A stretch of 39,995 bases of DNA from an uncultured Lachnospiraceae bacterium (GCA_948794795.1 CAQGLR010000035.1:1-39995), one strand, 5' to 3'. Positions 27,122 through 35,276 are shown, counted from the stretch's first letter. The notes: a model not told the origin generated them from the letters alone. Made by a program: numbers and translations.

Positions 27122-27189
27122 TTCTCCACTATCTCCATAATATTACTATTATTCCATATAACTGGAATTATAATTAATCTATTGCATAC

Positions 27190-27209
27190 ATTGTATACAT
27201 TGGTACAAT
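27190..27209. promoter_or_regulatory. Candidate operator for the FCD regulator
   Basis: ATTGTA (27190-27195) and TACAAT (27204-27209) are inverted with 8 bp between, and a related half ATTGCA starts at 27181. The site is about 70 bp upstream of the regulator start codon and about 65 bp upstream of the divergent promoter -35 box, so it could serve either or both. Confidence 0.5.
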
Positions 27210-27276
27210 TAATGTCAAATCTTTTCTTTTTTAATGCACAAGTATCCTGGCGCTGGCAATTCTAATAAAATTATTG

Positions 27277-27304
27277 TTGTTTCTTTTTATATTTCATGTA
27301 TAAT
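27277..27304 (+). promoter_or_regulatory. Promoter of the O-antigen-ligase-like gene
   Basis: TTGTTT (27277-27282), a 16-bp spacer and TATAAT (27299-27304), preceded by TG one base before the -10. The start codon is 47 bp downstream with AGGAGG. Confidence 0.6.
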
Positions 27305-27350
27305 ATTTATGGACAGGCACAAAACTAATTTACTATACAGGAGGTTAAAC

Positions 27351-29174
27351 ATGGCTGTATATACCAATTTAAACAAAAATCCAAAAAAGAATGAAAAGAA
27401 GATTTCCATTTCAATAATATTGCCCATTATAGCAGTATTAGCAGTAATCCCATTGATTACATACAAATACGAATACTATACACATCTTGAAACATTTGAC
27501 TGGTACAGGGGACTCCCCAAAGTTTCTGATTTCTTCCTGCATTACAAAACAATAGCATTAATAATTGTTTCAATATATATGGTACTTGCCCTTATATACA
27601 TGGTATGGGGTGAAGAAAGAAAATTCGTCTGGGACAAAAAGTTTATACCACTTGCAATATATGCAGTTATAACATTAGTTTCAGCCATTGCATCCAAAAA
27701 TTCATACTTTTCATTTAATGGTATATATGAACAGTTTGAACCAGTATGGATACTTATGGGATATGCTGTTATTGCATACTACTGCTTCTATGTACTGCGT
27801 GATGAAACAGCAGTAAAACATACTATACGGTGGTTTATAGCTGGCATATCAGTAATGGCTGCGCTTGGTTTAAGCCAGGTATTCAAATGTGATTTCCTGC
27901 GTTCAGACCTTGGTATGAAACTTATTACACCACCACCACATAACAAACTGGCTTTTAACTTTGAACTTGGACGTTCATACCTTACATTATATAATCCTAA
28001 CTATGTAGGATATTATGCTACATTAATTGTACCAATGCTTATAGCGCTAATATTTACTACTAATAAATTATGGCACCGCATAGGTTATGCTTTCCTTGCT
28101 GTTTCACTTGTACTTATACTTTTCTCATCACAGTCACGTGCAGGCATAGTTACAATAATTATTTCACTTTTTATTATGCTTCTGTGCATGCGCAAAGTAT
28201 TTATTAAAAACTGGAAAATAACTGCTGCTGCAATAGCAGTATTTATAATAGGCTTTATTGGCATTAACATGGCAAACCAGAATATACTTTTCACCCGTAT
28301 GAAGTCCATGTTTTCAACAGCTGACGAAGTCCATGCACTAAAAAGCATACTTACTAATGATGATAATGTAACTATAACTTATAATGATGCTTCCCTTATA
28401 TTTAAGACAAGCCTTGATGAAAATGGTGCTGATGTTTTTGAACTGTCAGATGGAAGTGGTGCTGCCATAAATTATGCACTGTCAGAAGATAATACAGCTT
28501 ATGTAATACAAGATGAACGCTTTCCTTTTACATTTGCACCTGTAAGGGCTGAGGGATTTAATGGGTTTGAAATTACAATAGAAGGGAAACAGTGGTATTT
28601 TTCAAACCTTATGAAAGAAAATGACACATCATATTATGTACTTGGCAATTCCATGTCATTATTTAAACTTACTGAACAGGAGAAATCAATAAGTTTCCTT
28701 GAGAACCATTACCACTTTGCAAATATGCGCGGGTATATATGGGCACGTACAATACCATTATTAAAAGAATATTTCCTGCTTGGTTCAGGTCCTGATACAT
28801 TTGTAATTGCATTTCCAAACCATGACCTGGTTGGATTATATAATTCAGGGCATGAAAATGAAACTATCACCAAGCCACACTGTATGTACCTGCAGACAGC
28901 AGTACAGACTGGAGTACCTTCACTTATTGCACTCCTTGTATTCTATATATGGTATCTTATAAGCAGTATAAAATTATACTGGAAACACAGTTATGAAGGA
29001 TATATGCCTAAAATAGGCGTTGCCATATTTACCAGCTGTATAGGGTACATGATACTTGCACTGACAAATGATTCATGTGTAACAACATCACCAATATTCT
29101 ATGCTTTAATTGGCATGGGTCTTGGAATAAATTATAACCTTAAAAAAGAGCAAAGAAAAAATGCGTCCATTTAA
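27351..29174 (+). CDS. O-antigen ligase / Wzy-like polysaccharide membrane protein
   Basis: A polytopic membrane protein of 607 residues that probably joins or polymerises surface glycan units. About ten or more helices are visible, with a large extracytoplasmic loop at about 330-490 (after VFIIGFIGINMANQNILF, before GYIWARTIPLLKEYFLLGSG). Conserved features of the WaaL/RfaL (Wzy_C) family include LYNPNYVGYYATLIVPM, SSQSRAGIVTII and the HCMYLQTAVQTGVPSLIA segment with its histidine. The open frame begins at 27234, but the real ATG at 27351 has AGGAGG at 6 nt. The unusually long extracytoplasmic loop is a distinct feature. It is divergent from the sugar transferase operon and probably serves the same glycan. 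Confidence 0.88.
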   Translation: MAVYTNLNKNPKKNEKKISISIILPIIAVLAVIPLITYKYEYYTHLETFDWYRGLPKVSDFFLHYKTIALIIVSIYMVLALIYMVWGEERKFVWDKKFIPLAIYAVITLVSAIASKNSYFSFNGIYEQFEPVWILMGYAVIAYYCFYVLRDETAVKHTIRWFIAGISVMAALGLSQVFKCDFLRSDLGMKLITPPPHNKLAFNFELGRSYLTLYNPNYVGYYATLIVPMLIALIFTTNKLWHRIGYAFLAVSLVLILFSSQSRAGIVTIIISLFIMLLCMRKVFIKNWKITAAAIAVFIIGFIGINMANQNILFTRMKSMFSTADEVHALKSILTNDDNVTITYNDASLIFKTSLDENGADVFELSDGSGAAINYALSEDNTAYVIQDERFPFTFAPVRAEGFNGFEITIEGKQWYFSNLMKENDTSYYVLGNSMSLFKLTEQEKSISFLENHYHFANMRGYIWARTIPLLKEYFLLGSGPDTFVIAFPNHDLVGLYNSGHENETITKPHCMYLQTAVQTGVPSLIALLVFYIWYLISSIKLYWKHSYEGYMPKIGVAIFTSCIGYMILALTNDSCVTTSPIFYALIGMGLGINYNLKKEQRKNASI

Positions 29175-29189
29175 CTGGACGCATCTGCT
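29161..29189 (+). terminator. Terminator overlapping the end of the O-antigen-ligase gene
   Basis: ATGCGTCCA (29161-29169) and TGGACGCAT (29176-29184) pair perfectly around a 6-base loop that contains most of the stop codon. The tail CTGCTTTTG is only partly T-rich. Confidence 0.65.
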
Positions 29190-29475
29190 TTTGTGTTACT
29201 GGCGTACGGACCAATAACAAACATATGCCTGCACTATTATAAGCCCGGCTGCCTGGCAAGTGTACGGCCATGCCAGGAATTCCTGCCTTTAACATTACAA
29301 AACATATGTGTGGTTAATAATACTACCAATACCTATTATCCATAGCATTCTGCTGGTTAATAATATATTTACCAGTATTCTGCTACCGATAAATATAACA
29401 AACTTATTTTAGCATATATTTACCATTTTTGCATTAGTTTCTTAAAATTTTTTTTAAAAAAGGAGTTATAATTTT
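29185..29475. other. Intergenic region before the flagellin glycosylation genes
   Basis: 290 bp with no gene. It holds a hairpin CCTGGCA/TGCCAGG (29252-29258 with 29271-29277), paired CATATG sites around it, and two copies of TGGTTAATAATA near 29312 and 29353. No clear promoter pair was found for the following gene, although an A/T tract precedes its AGGAG site. Confidence 0.4.
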
Positions 29476-30153
29476 ATGGCCAGCAAAACAGTTCCAAATA
29501 AAATCTGCTTTATCATATGTTATAATAATACAGAATACTTAAACGAAGCAATATTATATTTACAGCAGCTTGTTGTACCAGAAGGATATATTACTGACCT
29601 TTTATGTATAGAAGAAGCTAGCTCCATGACAGAGGGATACCAGGCAGGCATGGAAGAAAGTGACGCTAAATACAAAGTATATATGCACCAGGATGTATTT
29701 ATATTAAATAAGTTATTTCTAGAAGATACAATAAAAATATTTACACGCCATCCAGAAACTGGAATGCTCGGAATGGCAGGTACTAAAAAGCTTCCCAAAA
29801 GCGCAGTTATGTGGGAAACTAAAGAGCGTATTGGCGCCCTCAGGGGATGTACACTTGATACATCTGATGACTTCTTTGACATACAAAACTGGCAGGACGA
29901 TATTTCCTATGTAATGGCAGTAGACGGGCTTTTAATAATGACACAATATGATGTACCATGGCGGTGTGATATATTCAAAGGATGGGACTTTTATGATGTA
30001 TCCCAGTCATTTGAATTCAGGCGTGCTGGTTATAAAATAGCTGTACCTTACCAGAAGACACCATGGGTAATGCATGATTGTGGATACTTAAATATGGCAC
30101 ACTATAACGAAGCGCGCCAGATATTTATAAAAGAATACAATGGGGAATTTTAA
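29476..30153 (+). CDS. Glycosyltransferase of the GT-A fold (Glyco_tranf_2_5-like)
   Basis: A 225-residue single-domain glycosyltransferase-like protein. It opens with KICFIICYNNTEYLNEAI, followed by the family block KYKVYMHQDVFILNK, where the HQD replaces the usual DxD metal site. It then has TGMLGMAGTKKLP and the conserved VDGLLIMTQYDVPW and GWDFYDVSQSFEFRRAGYK segments, which are typical of StrF-like glycosyltransferase-2 variants. AGGAG lies 10 nt before the ATG. It begins a three-gene run facing the flagellin gene, and such genes are often linked to flagellin modification. The substrate is unknown. Confidence 0.82.
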   Translation: MASKTVPNKICFIICYNNTEYLNEAILYLQQLVVPEGYITDLLCIEEASSMTEGYQAGMEESDAKYKVYMHQDVFILNKLFLEDTIKIFTRHPETGMLGMAGTKKLPKSAVMWETKERIGALRGCTLDTSDDFFDIQNWQDDISYVMAVDGLLIMTQYDVPWRCDIFKGWDFYDVSQSFEFRRAGYKIAVPYQKTPWVMHDCGYLNMAHYNEARQIFIKEYNGEF

Positions 30154-30164
30154 ACGGAGGACAT

Positions 30165-30623
30165 ATGGAAAATACAGAATATAAAGACTGGGATAAGACT
30201 CTTTTTTATCTTGTAGATAATGGCTGTATTGATGATGCACGTAAAATTGCATATACATATATAAAGCAATACCAGGCTGATGAAACATTTGTTATACTAT
30301 TTATACTGTTCCAGATAAGTGATGCAGAAAACTCTGCTGGAGAATACAATATATTCTCTTCACCTGCCTGTGGCACAACAGAAGCTCTTATAAAACATTA
30401 TACACAGATTAAATTCTGCCTGAGACGGTATGAATATGATATGCCAGAAGAAGCCCTTGAGGAAGCTTTTGGATACTTTATAGAAAATAAAGTCTCTGTA
30501 AATGCACTATACAGGATATCGCAGTTCGCATGTGTTGATACAGCATATGTATATAAACGCCTTGCACAAGCTTTCAGAAGCAAAGGCATGGATGCACAGG
30601 CAGACGTATTTGAAAATCTTTAA
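30165..30623 (+). CDS. Small helical protein of unknown function in the glycosyltransferase cluster
   Basis: A 152-residue protein that I do not recognise as a named family. It appears all-helical, with repeated helix-pair units (DNGCIDDARKIAYTYIKQY, MPEEALEEAFGYFIENK, SQFACVDTAYVYKRLAQAF, GMDAQADVFENL) that resemble tetratricopeptide-type repeats. No signal peptide or membrane helix is seen. CGGAGG lies 6 nt before the ATG. It sits 11 bp after the glycosyltransferase gene and 21 bp before the DUF3880 gene, so it is almost certainly co-expressed and may act as a scaffold or adaptor for those enzymes. Confidence 0.75.
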   Translation: MENTEYKDWDKTLFYLVDNGCIDDARKIAYTYIKQYQADETFVILFILFQISDAENSAGEYNIFSSPACGTTEALIKHYTQIKFCLRRYEYDMPEEALEEAFGYFIENKVSVNALYRISQFACVDTAYVYKRLAQAFRSKGMDAQADVFENL

Positions 30624-30644
30624 TGAAAGGCATGGCCAGACAAT

Positions 30645-31841
30645 ATGAAAATATTATTTCCACATTGGAAAAGCTTTGGTGTAGAAGATATAACTGAAGC
30701 ATTTGAAAACCTTGGACATACTGTTATCCAGTATGAAAATGAACCAGATAATTACCGTATCAGCCCAAAATACAAATCTGTATTAAAAAAATATATACGG
30801 AGTGAAGGAATTGATTTAGTATTTACTTCAAATTATTTTCCTGTAATTTCAGATGCATGTAATGATACAAAGATTATATATATATCATGGTGCTATGACA
30901 ACCCACTTGTACTTACGTATTCACAAACAATATTTAATCCATGCAACAGGATATTTATATTTGATTCACAGATGGTATATGACCTTAATGCACTTGGAGC
31001 AGATAATGTGTATTATATGCCTATGGCAGTTAATGCAAAAAGACTTGCCAGTATGTCTGCAACTGCTGCACAAAGGGAAATTGTAAAGGCAGATGTATCA
31101 TTTGTAGGTTCCCTGTATACAGAAAAACATACACTATATGACAGGATGGTTAAACTTGATGATTATACACGTGGCTACCTTGAAGGGGTAATGGCTTCGC
31201 AAATGCTTGTATATGGATATTCATTTGTAGAAGAAACCCTGTCTCCTGGCATTATAGAGAACATGCAGAAAGCTATGCCACTTGAAACTAATACAAGTGG
31301 CATGGAAACAGTTGCATATACCTATGCAAACTATTTTCTTTTAAGAAAAATAACACAGACTGAAAGGACAGAAATATTAGACGGTCTTAGCAAACGGCTT
31401 CCAGATATAATTACATCTGATGGCAGAAAAGCAATGCCAGTTAAACTCTATACCCCGCAGGAAACCCCGTTCCTGCCAGATGTAAAAAATATGGGCACAG
31501 TACATTATATGCATGAAATGCCGCTTGTCTTCCAGAATAGCAAAATAAACCTTAATATTACATTACGCAGTATTAAGAATGGCATACCTCTGCGTGCAAT
31601 AGATATAATGGGTGCTGGCGGTTTCCTTCTTACCAACTACCAGAATGACTTTGGCCTTCATTTTACAGATGGAAAACATTTTGCTAGTTATTCAGACAGG
31701 GAAGATTTATACAATAAAGTTGAATATTACCTTAAACATGAAGATGAACGCAAAGAAATTGCTGAAAACGGGTGTAAAGAAGTAAGGGCAAACCATACAT
31801 ATGAAAAAAGGCTTGCTGAAATGCTTGGAACTGCACAATAA
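30645..31841 (+). CDS. DUF3880-type glycosyltransferase (CgeB-like)
   Basis: A 398-residue protein with an N-terminal DUF3880-like domain (about 1-190: MKILFPHWKSFGVEDI, IYISWCYDNPLVLTYSQ, RIFIFDSQMVYDLNALGADN, YYMPMAVNAKRL). A C-terminal GT-B glycosyltransferase domain follows (about 290-395), with INLNITLRSIKNGIPLRAIDIM, GAGGFLLTNY and a final HTYEKRLAEML. Proteins of this architecture are frequent in Clostridia beside flagellin genes, where they are thought to glycosylate flagellin. It ends 91 bp from the convergent flagellin gene. AAGGCATGG precedes the ATG and no strong ribosome binding site is seen. The sugar transferred is not readable. Confidence 0.85.
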   Translation: MKILFPHWKSFGVEDITEAFENLGHTVIQYENEPDNYRISPKYKSVLKKYIRSEGIDLVFTSNYFPVISDACNDTKIIYISWCYDNPLVLTYSQTIFNPCNRIFIFDSQMVYDLNALGADNVYYMPMAVNAKRLASMSATAAQREIVKADVSFVGSLYTEKHTLYDRMVKLDDYTRGYLEGVMASQMLVYGYSFVEETLSPGIIENMQKAMPLETNTSGMETVAYTYANYFLLRKITQTERTEILDGLSKRLPDIITSDGRKAMPVKLYTPQETPFLPDVKNMGTVHYMHEMPLVFQNSKINLNITLRSIKNGIPLRAIDIMGAGGFLLTNYQNDFGLHFTDGKHFASYSDREDLYNKVEYYLKHEDERKEIAENGCKEVRANHTYEKRLAEMLGTAQ

Positions 31842-31873
31842 AAACTGCCGCAGCTATGTTTAATGCAGAAAAA

Positions 31874-31903
31874 ATGCCCTCCGGCTATACAGCCAGAGGG
31901 CAT
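31874..31903 (-). terminator. Terminator of the flagellin gene
   Basis: ATGCCCTCCGGCT and AGCCAGAGGGCAT form a 13-bp stem with one wobble and a 4-base loop. The minus-strand tail is six T. On the plus strand the tail lacks T, so it mainly serves flagellin. Confidence 0.85.
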
Positions 31904-31932
31904 CCTGCATCTGGTATATATACTTCCAGAAA

Positions 31933-32694
31933 TTATGCTCCTAAAAGCTTTGTTACCATATCTTCCTGTTGTACCCTCTGCTGTGTAAGTGCAAAGTAAT
32001 TATACTGCTGCATAACCTGCTCTTTCTTCTTCTCACTTACATACTGCTGGACATCCATATCTTCCAGCTTACTATAAGAAGAAGTAAGGTTTTCAGAAGA
32101 AAGATTACCTACACCTATACTGTAACTAAGGGCACTGCTCTGTGCTCCAAGTGAAGACCTTGCATCATTAACCTTTTTAATAGCATCGTCAAGCTTTGAA
32201 ATATCAAACTTTCCTGTAACACTATAATCTGCAATACCCAGTGATTCCAAAGTTGCGTCTGTCGTATGTATTGACAGGCCGCCACCCTGAGGATTAAGTG
32301 CAAGGTCCATATCAGCCATGCTTCCATCCAGAAGGTTCTTTGTATTAAACTGTGTATTCTTAGCTACATCTGTAATATGCTGCTTTAACTGGTCAATCTC
32401 TTTCTGCATGCTCCGCCTGTCTGAATCAGAATAAATAGCTGAGTTAGAAGCCTGGAGGCTTAACTCCCTCATACGCTGCAGGCTGTCTGAAATCTGTGAA
32501 AGGGCACCATCTGCTACATTAATAAGACTCTGCCCGTCTTCACCATTCCTTGAGCCCTGGTCATAACCCTTTATCTGTGACAGATGCTTTTCGGCAATAG
32601 CTGCACCAGCTGGATCATCAGTTACTTTCTTTCTTAAAGATGCATTATAATTATTATAGTCGTAACTGTTTGATGATGAAATAGCAATACTCAT
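31933..32694 (-). CDS. Atypical short flagellin
   Basis: A flagellin-family filament protein of 253 residues. The conserved N-terminal D1 segment is clear (DDPAGAAIAEKHLSQIKG, SLINVADGALSQISDSLQRM, RELSLQASN, SDRRSMQKEIDQL, NTQFNTKNLLDG), as is the C-terminal helix. The variable middle is almost absent. The D0 N-terminus is unusual: only about 26 residues precede DDPAGAAI, beginning MSIAISSSNSYDYNNYNAS, instead of the usual 40 or so with INHN and a LSSG-like turn. The C-terminus (QQYNYFALTQQRVQQEDMVT) also departs from the common motif. The ATG at 32712 is rejected in favour of 32694, which has AAGGGGGG ahead. It may be a minor filament protein or a secreted flagellin-like protein. Confidence 0.88.
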   Translation of the reverse strand: MSIAISSSNSYDYNNYNASLRKKVTDDPAGAAIAEKHLSQIKGYDQGSRNGEDGQSLINVADGALSQISDSLQRMRELSLQASNSAIYSDSDRRSMQKEIDQLKQHITDVAKNTQFNTKNLLDGSMADMDLALNPQGGGLSIHTTDATLESLGIADYSVTGKFDISKLDDAIKKVNDARSSLGAQSSALSYSIGVGNLSSENLTSSYSKLEDMDVQQYVSEKKKEQVMQQYNYFALTQQRVQQEDMVTKLLGA

Positions 32695-32735
32695 ATAAAT
32701 CCCCCCTTCCATGTTTACATTTTATGGATATATAT

Positions 32736-32764
32736 ATTATAAACAAGAAAAAAGAAAACTTCAA
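32736..32764 (-). promoter_or_regulatory. SigA-type promoter of the flagellin gene
   Basis: TTGAAG (32759-32764), a 17-bp spacer and TATAAT (32736-32741) on the minus strand. No SigD-type TAAA/GCCGATAA pair is visible in the 100 bp upstream of the gene. Confidence 0.65.
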
Positions 32765-32792
32765 GTAGAAAATTGGATTTACCTGCCATCTT

Positions 32793-33983
32793 TCAGCACT
32801 TGTTATACTTAGACAACAACTGCCTTAAAAGCACTAAATCCACAGGCTTTATAAGCTGTTCATCCATACCTGCTTCCCTGCATTTTAATATATCCTCCTT
32901 AAACACATTGCCAGTCATTGCAAACACGGGGACATCCAAAGCATCAGGCCTGTCCAGGGAACGTATAATCTTTGTTGCTTCTATGCCATTCATTACTGGC
33001 ATGGTTACATCCATCAAAATAACATTATAAAAATTTATCCCAGACCTTTCAAAAGCCTTTACGGCACTTTCCCCATCTGTTTCCATAAATGTGTGTGCAC
33101 CTCTCTGTTCTAATAAATCACAGATTATTTCAGCGTTTATATCACTGTCATCCACCACAAGTATATTTTTACCAGTAAAATCAACTTCTGTGCTGTTTTT
33201 CGCTTTATCTGTACAAGAATGGTCTATGTCAAAAGTAATAGTAACCTGGAATGTAGTACCTGAACCTTTCACACTTTTAACTTTGATTTCACCACCAAGC
33301 ATATCTGTAAATTGCTTTACAATTGCCATTCCAAGACCGTTTCCTTCATATTTTACATTATCATTATACTTTTCCCTTGAAAAAGGCTCAAATATCTCTT
33401 CTATAAATTCCTCTGACATGCCTATGCCTGTATCTGAAATTATAAAACAATATGTAACACTTTCATTATCATAACGCACCTCTTCTGCACTAAAACAAAC
33501 CGTACCTCCATCAGGTGTATATTTAATAGAGTTTGAAAATAAGTTAATTAAAACCTGCTTAAGGCGCAGCTCATCACCACGTACTTTCACTACTTGCAAA
33601 CCTTTATAACTGCTTACAAATTTAATCTGCCTGTTACACAACAGTTCTTCAAAAATACAAATACACTTTCTAAGAAATTCTGTTATGTCAAATGGCTTAT
33701 CTTCACGTTCTAATTTTCCTTCGCCGTACTTAATTATATCAAGGATATTATCCACCAGTGAAAGCAGATATTCAGAAGAATCCTTGATTCTGTTAAGACA
33801 ATCCCCAGTTTTTCCTTTACCATCAGGGTCTCTAAGAGCAATATCCGCCATTCCTGCAATACCTGTAACTGGTATACGGATATCATGCAAAATATATGCC
33901 ATAAACCTGTTTTTACCACTGGTTATATTATCCCTGTTGTCTTTCCCGTCCTCCAATAAATAATCCTGCCCGCTCCTCTTCAT
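32793..33983 (-). CDS. Soluble hybrid histidine kinase (HisKA-HATPase-receiver), no sensor domain
   Basis: A cytoplasmic phosphorelay kinase of about 396 residues. Only about 25 residues precede the H-box, whose histidine is near residue 33 (YILHDIRIPVTG). The HATPase domain follows (DTGIGM, GNGLGMAI, GSGTTFQVTI), then one receiver domain (ILVVDDSDIN, ILMDVTMPVMNG, KPVD). There is no membrane, PAS or Cache segment, so its input must come from another protein. The open frame begins with GTG at 34001; ATG at 33983 with GGAGG at 9 nt is preferred. Its likely promoter at 34232-34300 carries the paired sites also found before the LytTR gene. Confidence 0.9.
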   Translation of the reverse strand: MKRSGQDYLLEDGKDNRDNITSGKNRFMAYILHDIRIPVTGIAGMADIALRDPDGKGKTGDCLNRIKDSSEYLLSLVDNILDIIKYGEGKLEREDKPFDITEFLRKCICIFEELLCNRQIKFVSSYKGLQVVKVRGDELRLKQVLINLFSNSIKYTPDGGTVCFSAEEVRYDNESVTYCFIISDTGIGMSEEFIEEIFEPFSREKYNDNVKYEGNGLGMAIVKQFTDMLGGEIKVKSVKGSGTTFQVTITFDIDHSCTDKAKNSTEVDFTGKNILVVDDSDINAEIICDLLEQRGAHTFMETDGESAVKAFERSGINFYNVILMDVTMPVMNGIEATKIIRSLDRPDALDVPVFAMTGNVFKEDILKCREAGMDEQLIKPVDLVLLRQLLSKYNKC

Positions 33984-34057
33984 TATATTTTGGTCCTCCA
34001 CATTCCAGTAGTTAGTTATTTATTGGACTCTCTACCAGATAATAAAATCCAGAAAAA

Positions 34058-34161
34058 GTGCAAATCAAAATGCCATAAAAGACAAACCAGACGGATATCT
34101 GTAATCCACAATGCCCGCCCATCTTCCAAGATATACCAGTCCTGCCTGGTTTTGCCTGCAC
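34058..34161. repeat. Large nested inverted repeat (unrelated sequence to copies A-C)
   Basis: Nested pairs across about 104 bp: GTGCA/TGCAC (34058-34062 with 34157-34161), AAACCAG/CTGGTTT (34084-34090 with 34146-34152), and ATATCT/AGATAT (34095-34100 with 34129-34134). It lies in the leader between the predicted promoter and the soluble hybrid kinase gene. Pairing is less complete than in copies A and B, so it could be an old copy or chance. Confidence 0.45.
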
Positions 34162-34231
34162 TATCCTGGCTTTACTAAAATCAATTATTTATCTGTTTTT
34201 TATTTTATACAGCTCTCTCCTCCTTTATTAT

Positions 34232-34300
34232 ATTTTACCTTACGGGGGAATTTTTTCAACATAGACTTCATAATTGGAACAAATAATGACATAATTGGAA
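34232..34300 (-). promoter_or_regulatory. LytTR-type promoter upstream of the soluble hybrid kinase
   Basis: On the minus strand TTGAAA (34254-34259) and TAAAAT (34232-34237) are 16 bp apart. Upstream lie two direct copies of TTCCAATTATG (34290-34300 and 34269-34279), 21 bp apart, the nearer one 9 bp from the -35 box. The same spacing and the core YCAWTTATG recur at 35152-35218. An AGGAGG (34219-34224) next to the -10 box is not followed by a usable start codon. The remaining gap 34301-34371 shows nothing I can name. Confidence 0.65.
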
Positions 34301-34371
34301 ACTATTACAACCAGATATGTAAAACTCCTTATATTTCCAATAACACATTATAAATAATACTTTACACATGT

Positions 34372-35121
34372 TTACTGGCAGCGCAGGAACTGTTCCCTTG
34401 CATTATTATATCTTGCCTTTGAAACATTTATCTTAATTCCATTATATAATTCAGCAGAATATCTTGTTATACTCTCAACATATTTCATATTTACCAGATA
34501 ACTTTTATGAACCCTGCAGAAACCATATCCTGCAAGTTTCTCTTCAACATTATCAAGTTTATCATATACAGAATACTTTTCTGGTCTGTCTAATATATGG
34601 AAAAACAGCCTGTGCAGGTTACTTTCAATATAAATAATTTTATTTAACGGGACTTTCAGCTCACCTTCAATAAATCCAAATGTATGTTTAGAACAAGCTA
34701 AATGTTCACGCAGTACAGAATTTCCATTTTCAAAATAATTTAATTTCCTGGTGATTGTTTCCAGGCACTCTTTTAATTCCTTTTTTAAAGATTCACTGCT
34801 TTTTAATAAATATCCTGCAGCACCAACTTTATACCCTTCCAAAGCATATGATATAAATGATGTTACAAAAACAATAGATACTTCTTCTGTATATTCCCTT
34901 ATTTTTTCTGCAGTCTTTATACCATCTATGCCAGGCATATTAATATCAAGTAAAATTATATTATACCCTGCAACCTGTTCTCCCTTTGCAAGAAGTTCAT
35001 TGCCAGACTGGAAGAAGTCAGTTTCACATACACAATTTATACTATACATAATATCATTTACCAGACCATATTCATATTGCCTGAAATCCTCATTATCATC
35101 ACATATGGCAATCCGTATCAT
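34372..35121 (-). CDS. LytTR-family response regulator
   Basis: A 249-residue transcription factor with an N-terminal receiver domain (IAICDDNEDF, phosphoacceptor D59 in LLDINMPGIDG, VTSF, KS in YLLKSSES). The C-terminal LytTR DNA-binding domain (about 145-249) has IIYIESNLHRLFFHI, FCRVHKSYLVNMKYVESITR and VSKARYNNAREQFL. LytTR regulators (AgrA, VirR, ComE type) bind pairs of direct repeats. AGGAGGG precedes the ATG. No HPK10/AgrC-type membrane kinase, its normal partner, is next to it, so the partner may be elsewhere or one of the neighbouring kinases. Candidate binding sites are found at its own promoter and at that of the gene downstream. Confidence 0.93.
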   Translation of the reverse strand: MIRIAICDDNEDFRQYEYGLVNDIMYSINCVCETDFFQSGNELLAKGEQVAGYNIILLDINMPGIDGIKTAEKIREYTEEVSIVFVTSFISYALEGYKVGAAGYLLKSSESLKKELKECLETITRKLNYFENGNSVLREHLACSKHTFGFIEGELKVPLNKIIYIESNLHRLFFHILDRPEKYSVYDKLDNVEEKLAGYGFCRVHKSYLVNMKYVESITRYSAELYNGIKINVSKARYNNAREQFLRCQ

Positions 35122-35151
35122 TATTATCCCTCCTGGCTAATTATCCAGTGA

Positions 35152-35218
35152 ATTGTGAAGGATTTATATACCTTTTTCAAGCTCATATACATAAATGGCG
35201 TAAAAGTATACATAAATG
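35152..35218 (-). promoter_or_regulatory. LytTR-type promoter upstream of the LytTR regulator gene
   Basis: On the minus strand TTGAAA (35175-35180) and a weak -10 CACAAT (35152-35157) are 17 bp apart. Two direct copies of CATTTATGTATA (35207-35218 and 35186-35197) lie 21 bp apart upstream, their TATG core 9 bp from the -35 box. The weak -10 fits activation by a bound regulator. Confidence 0.65.
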
Positions 35219-35243
35219 ATATAACTATAATCGCCGGAATACC

Positions 35244-35270
35244 AAAAAGCAGCGCATTTGCGCCGCTTTT
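35244..35270 (-). terminator. Terminator of the regulator/sensor-kinase operon
   Basis: AAAAGCAGCGC and GCGCCGCTTTT form an 11-bp stem with one wobble and a 4-base loop (ATTT). The minus-strand tail is GCTTTTTGG. It lies just past the kinase stop codon. Confidence 0.75.
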
Positions 35271-35276
35271 ATAATA

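Noticed and set aside
27234..27350. Upstream start for the O-antigen-ligase gene
   Set aside because: The promoter TATAAT (27299-27304) lies within that stretch and AGGAGG points to the ATG at 27351.
32765..32860. SigD (flagellar) promoter for flagellin
   Set aside because: A TAAA is present but no GCCGATAA-like element at the required spacing; the TTGAAG-17-TATAAT pair is better.
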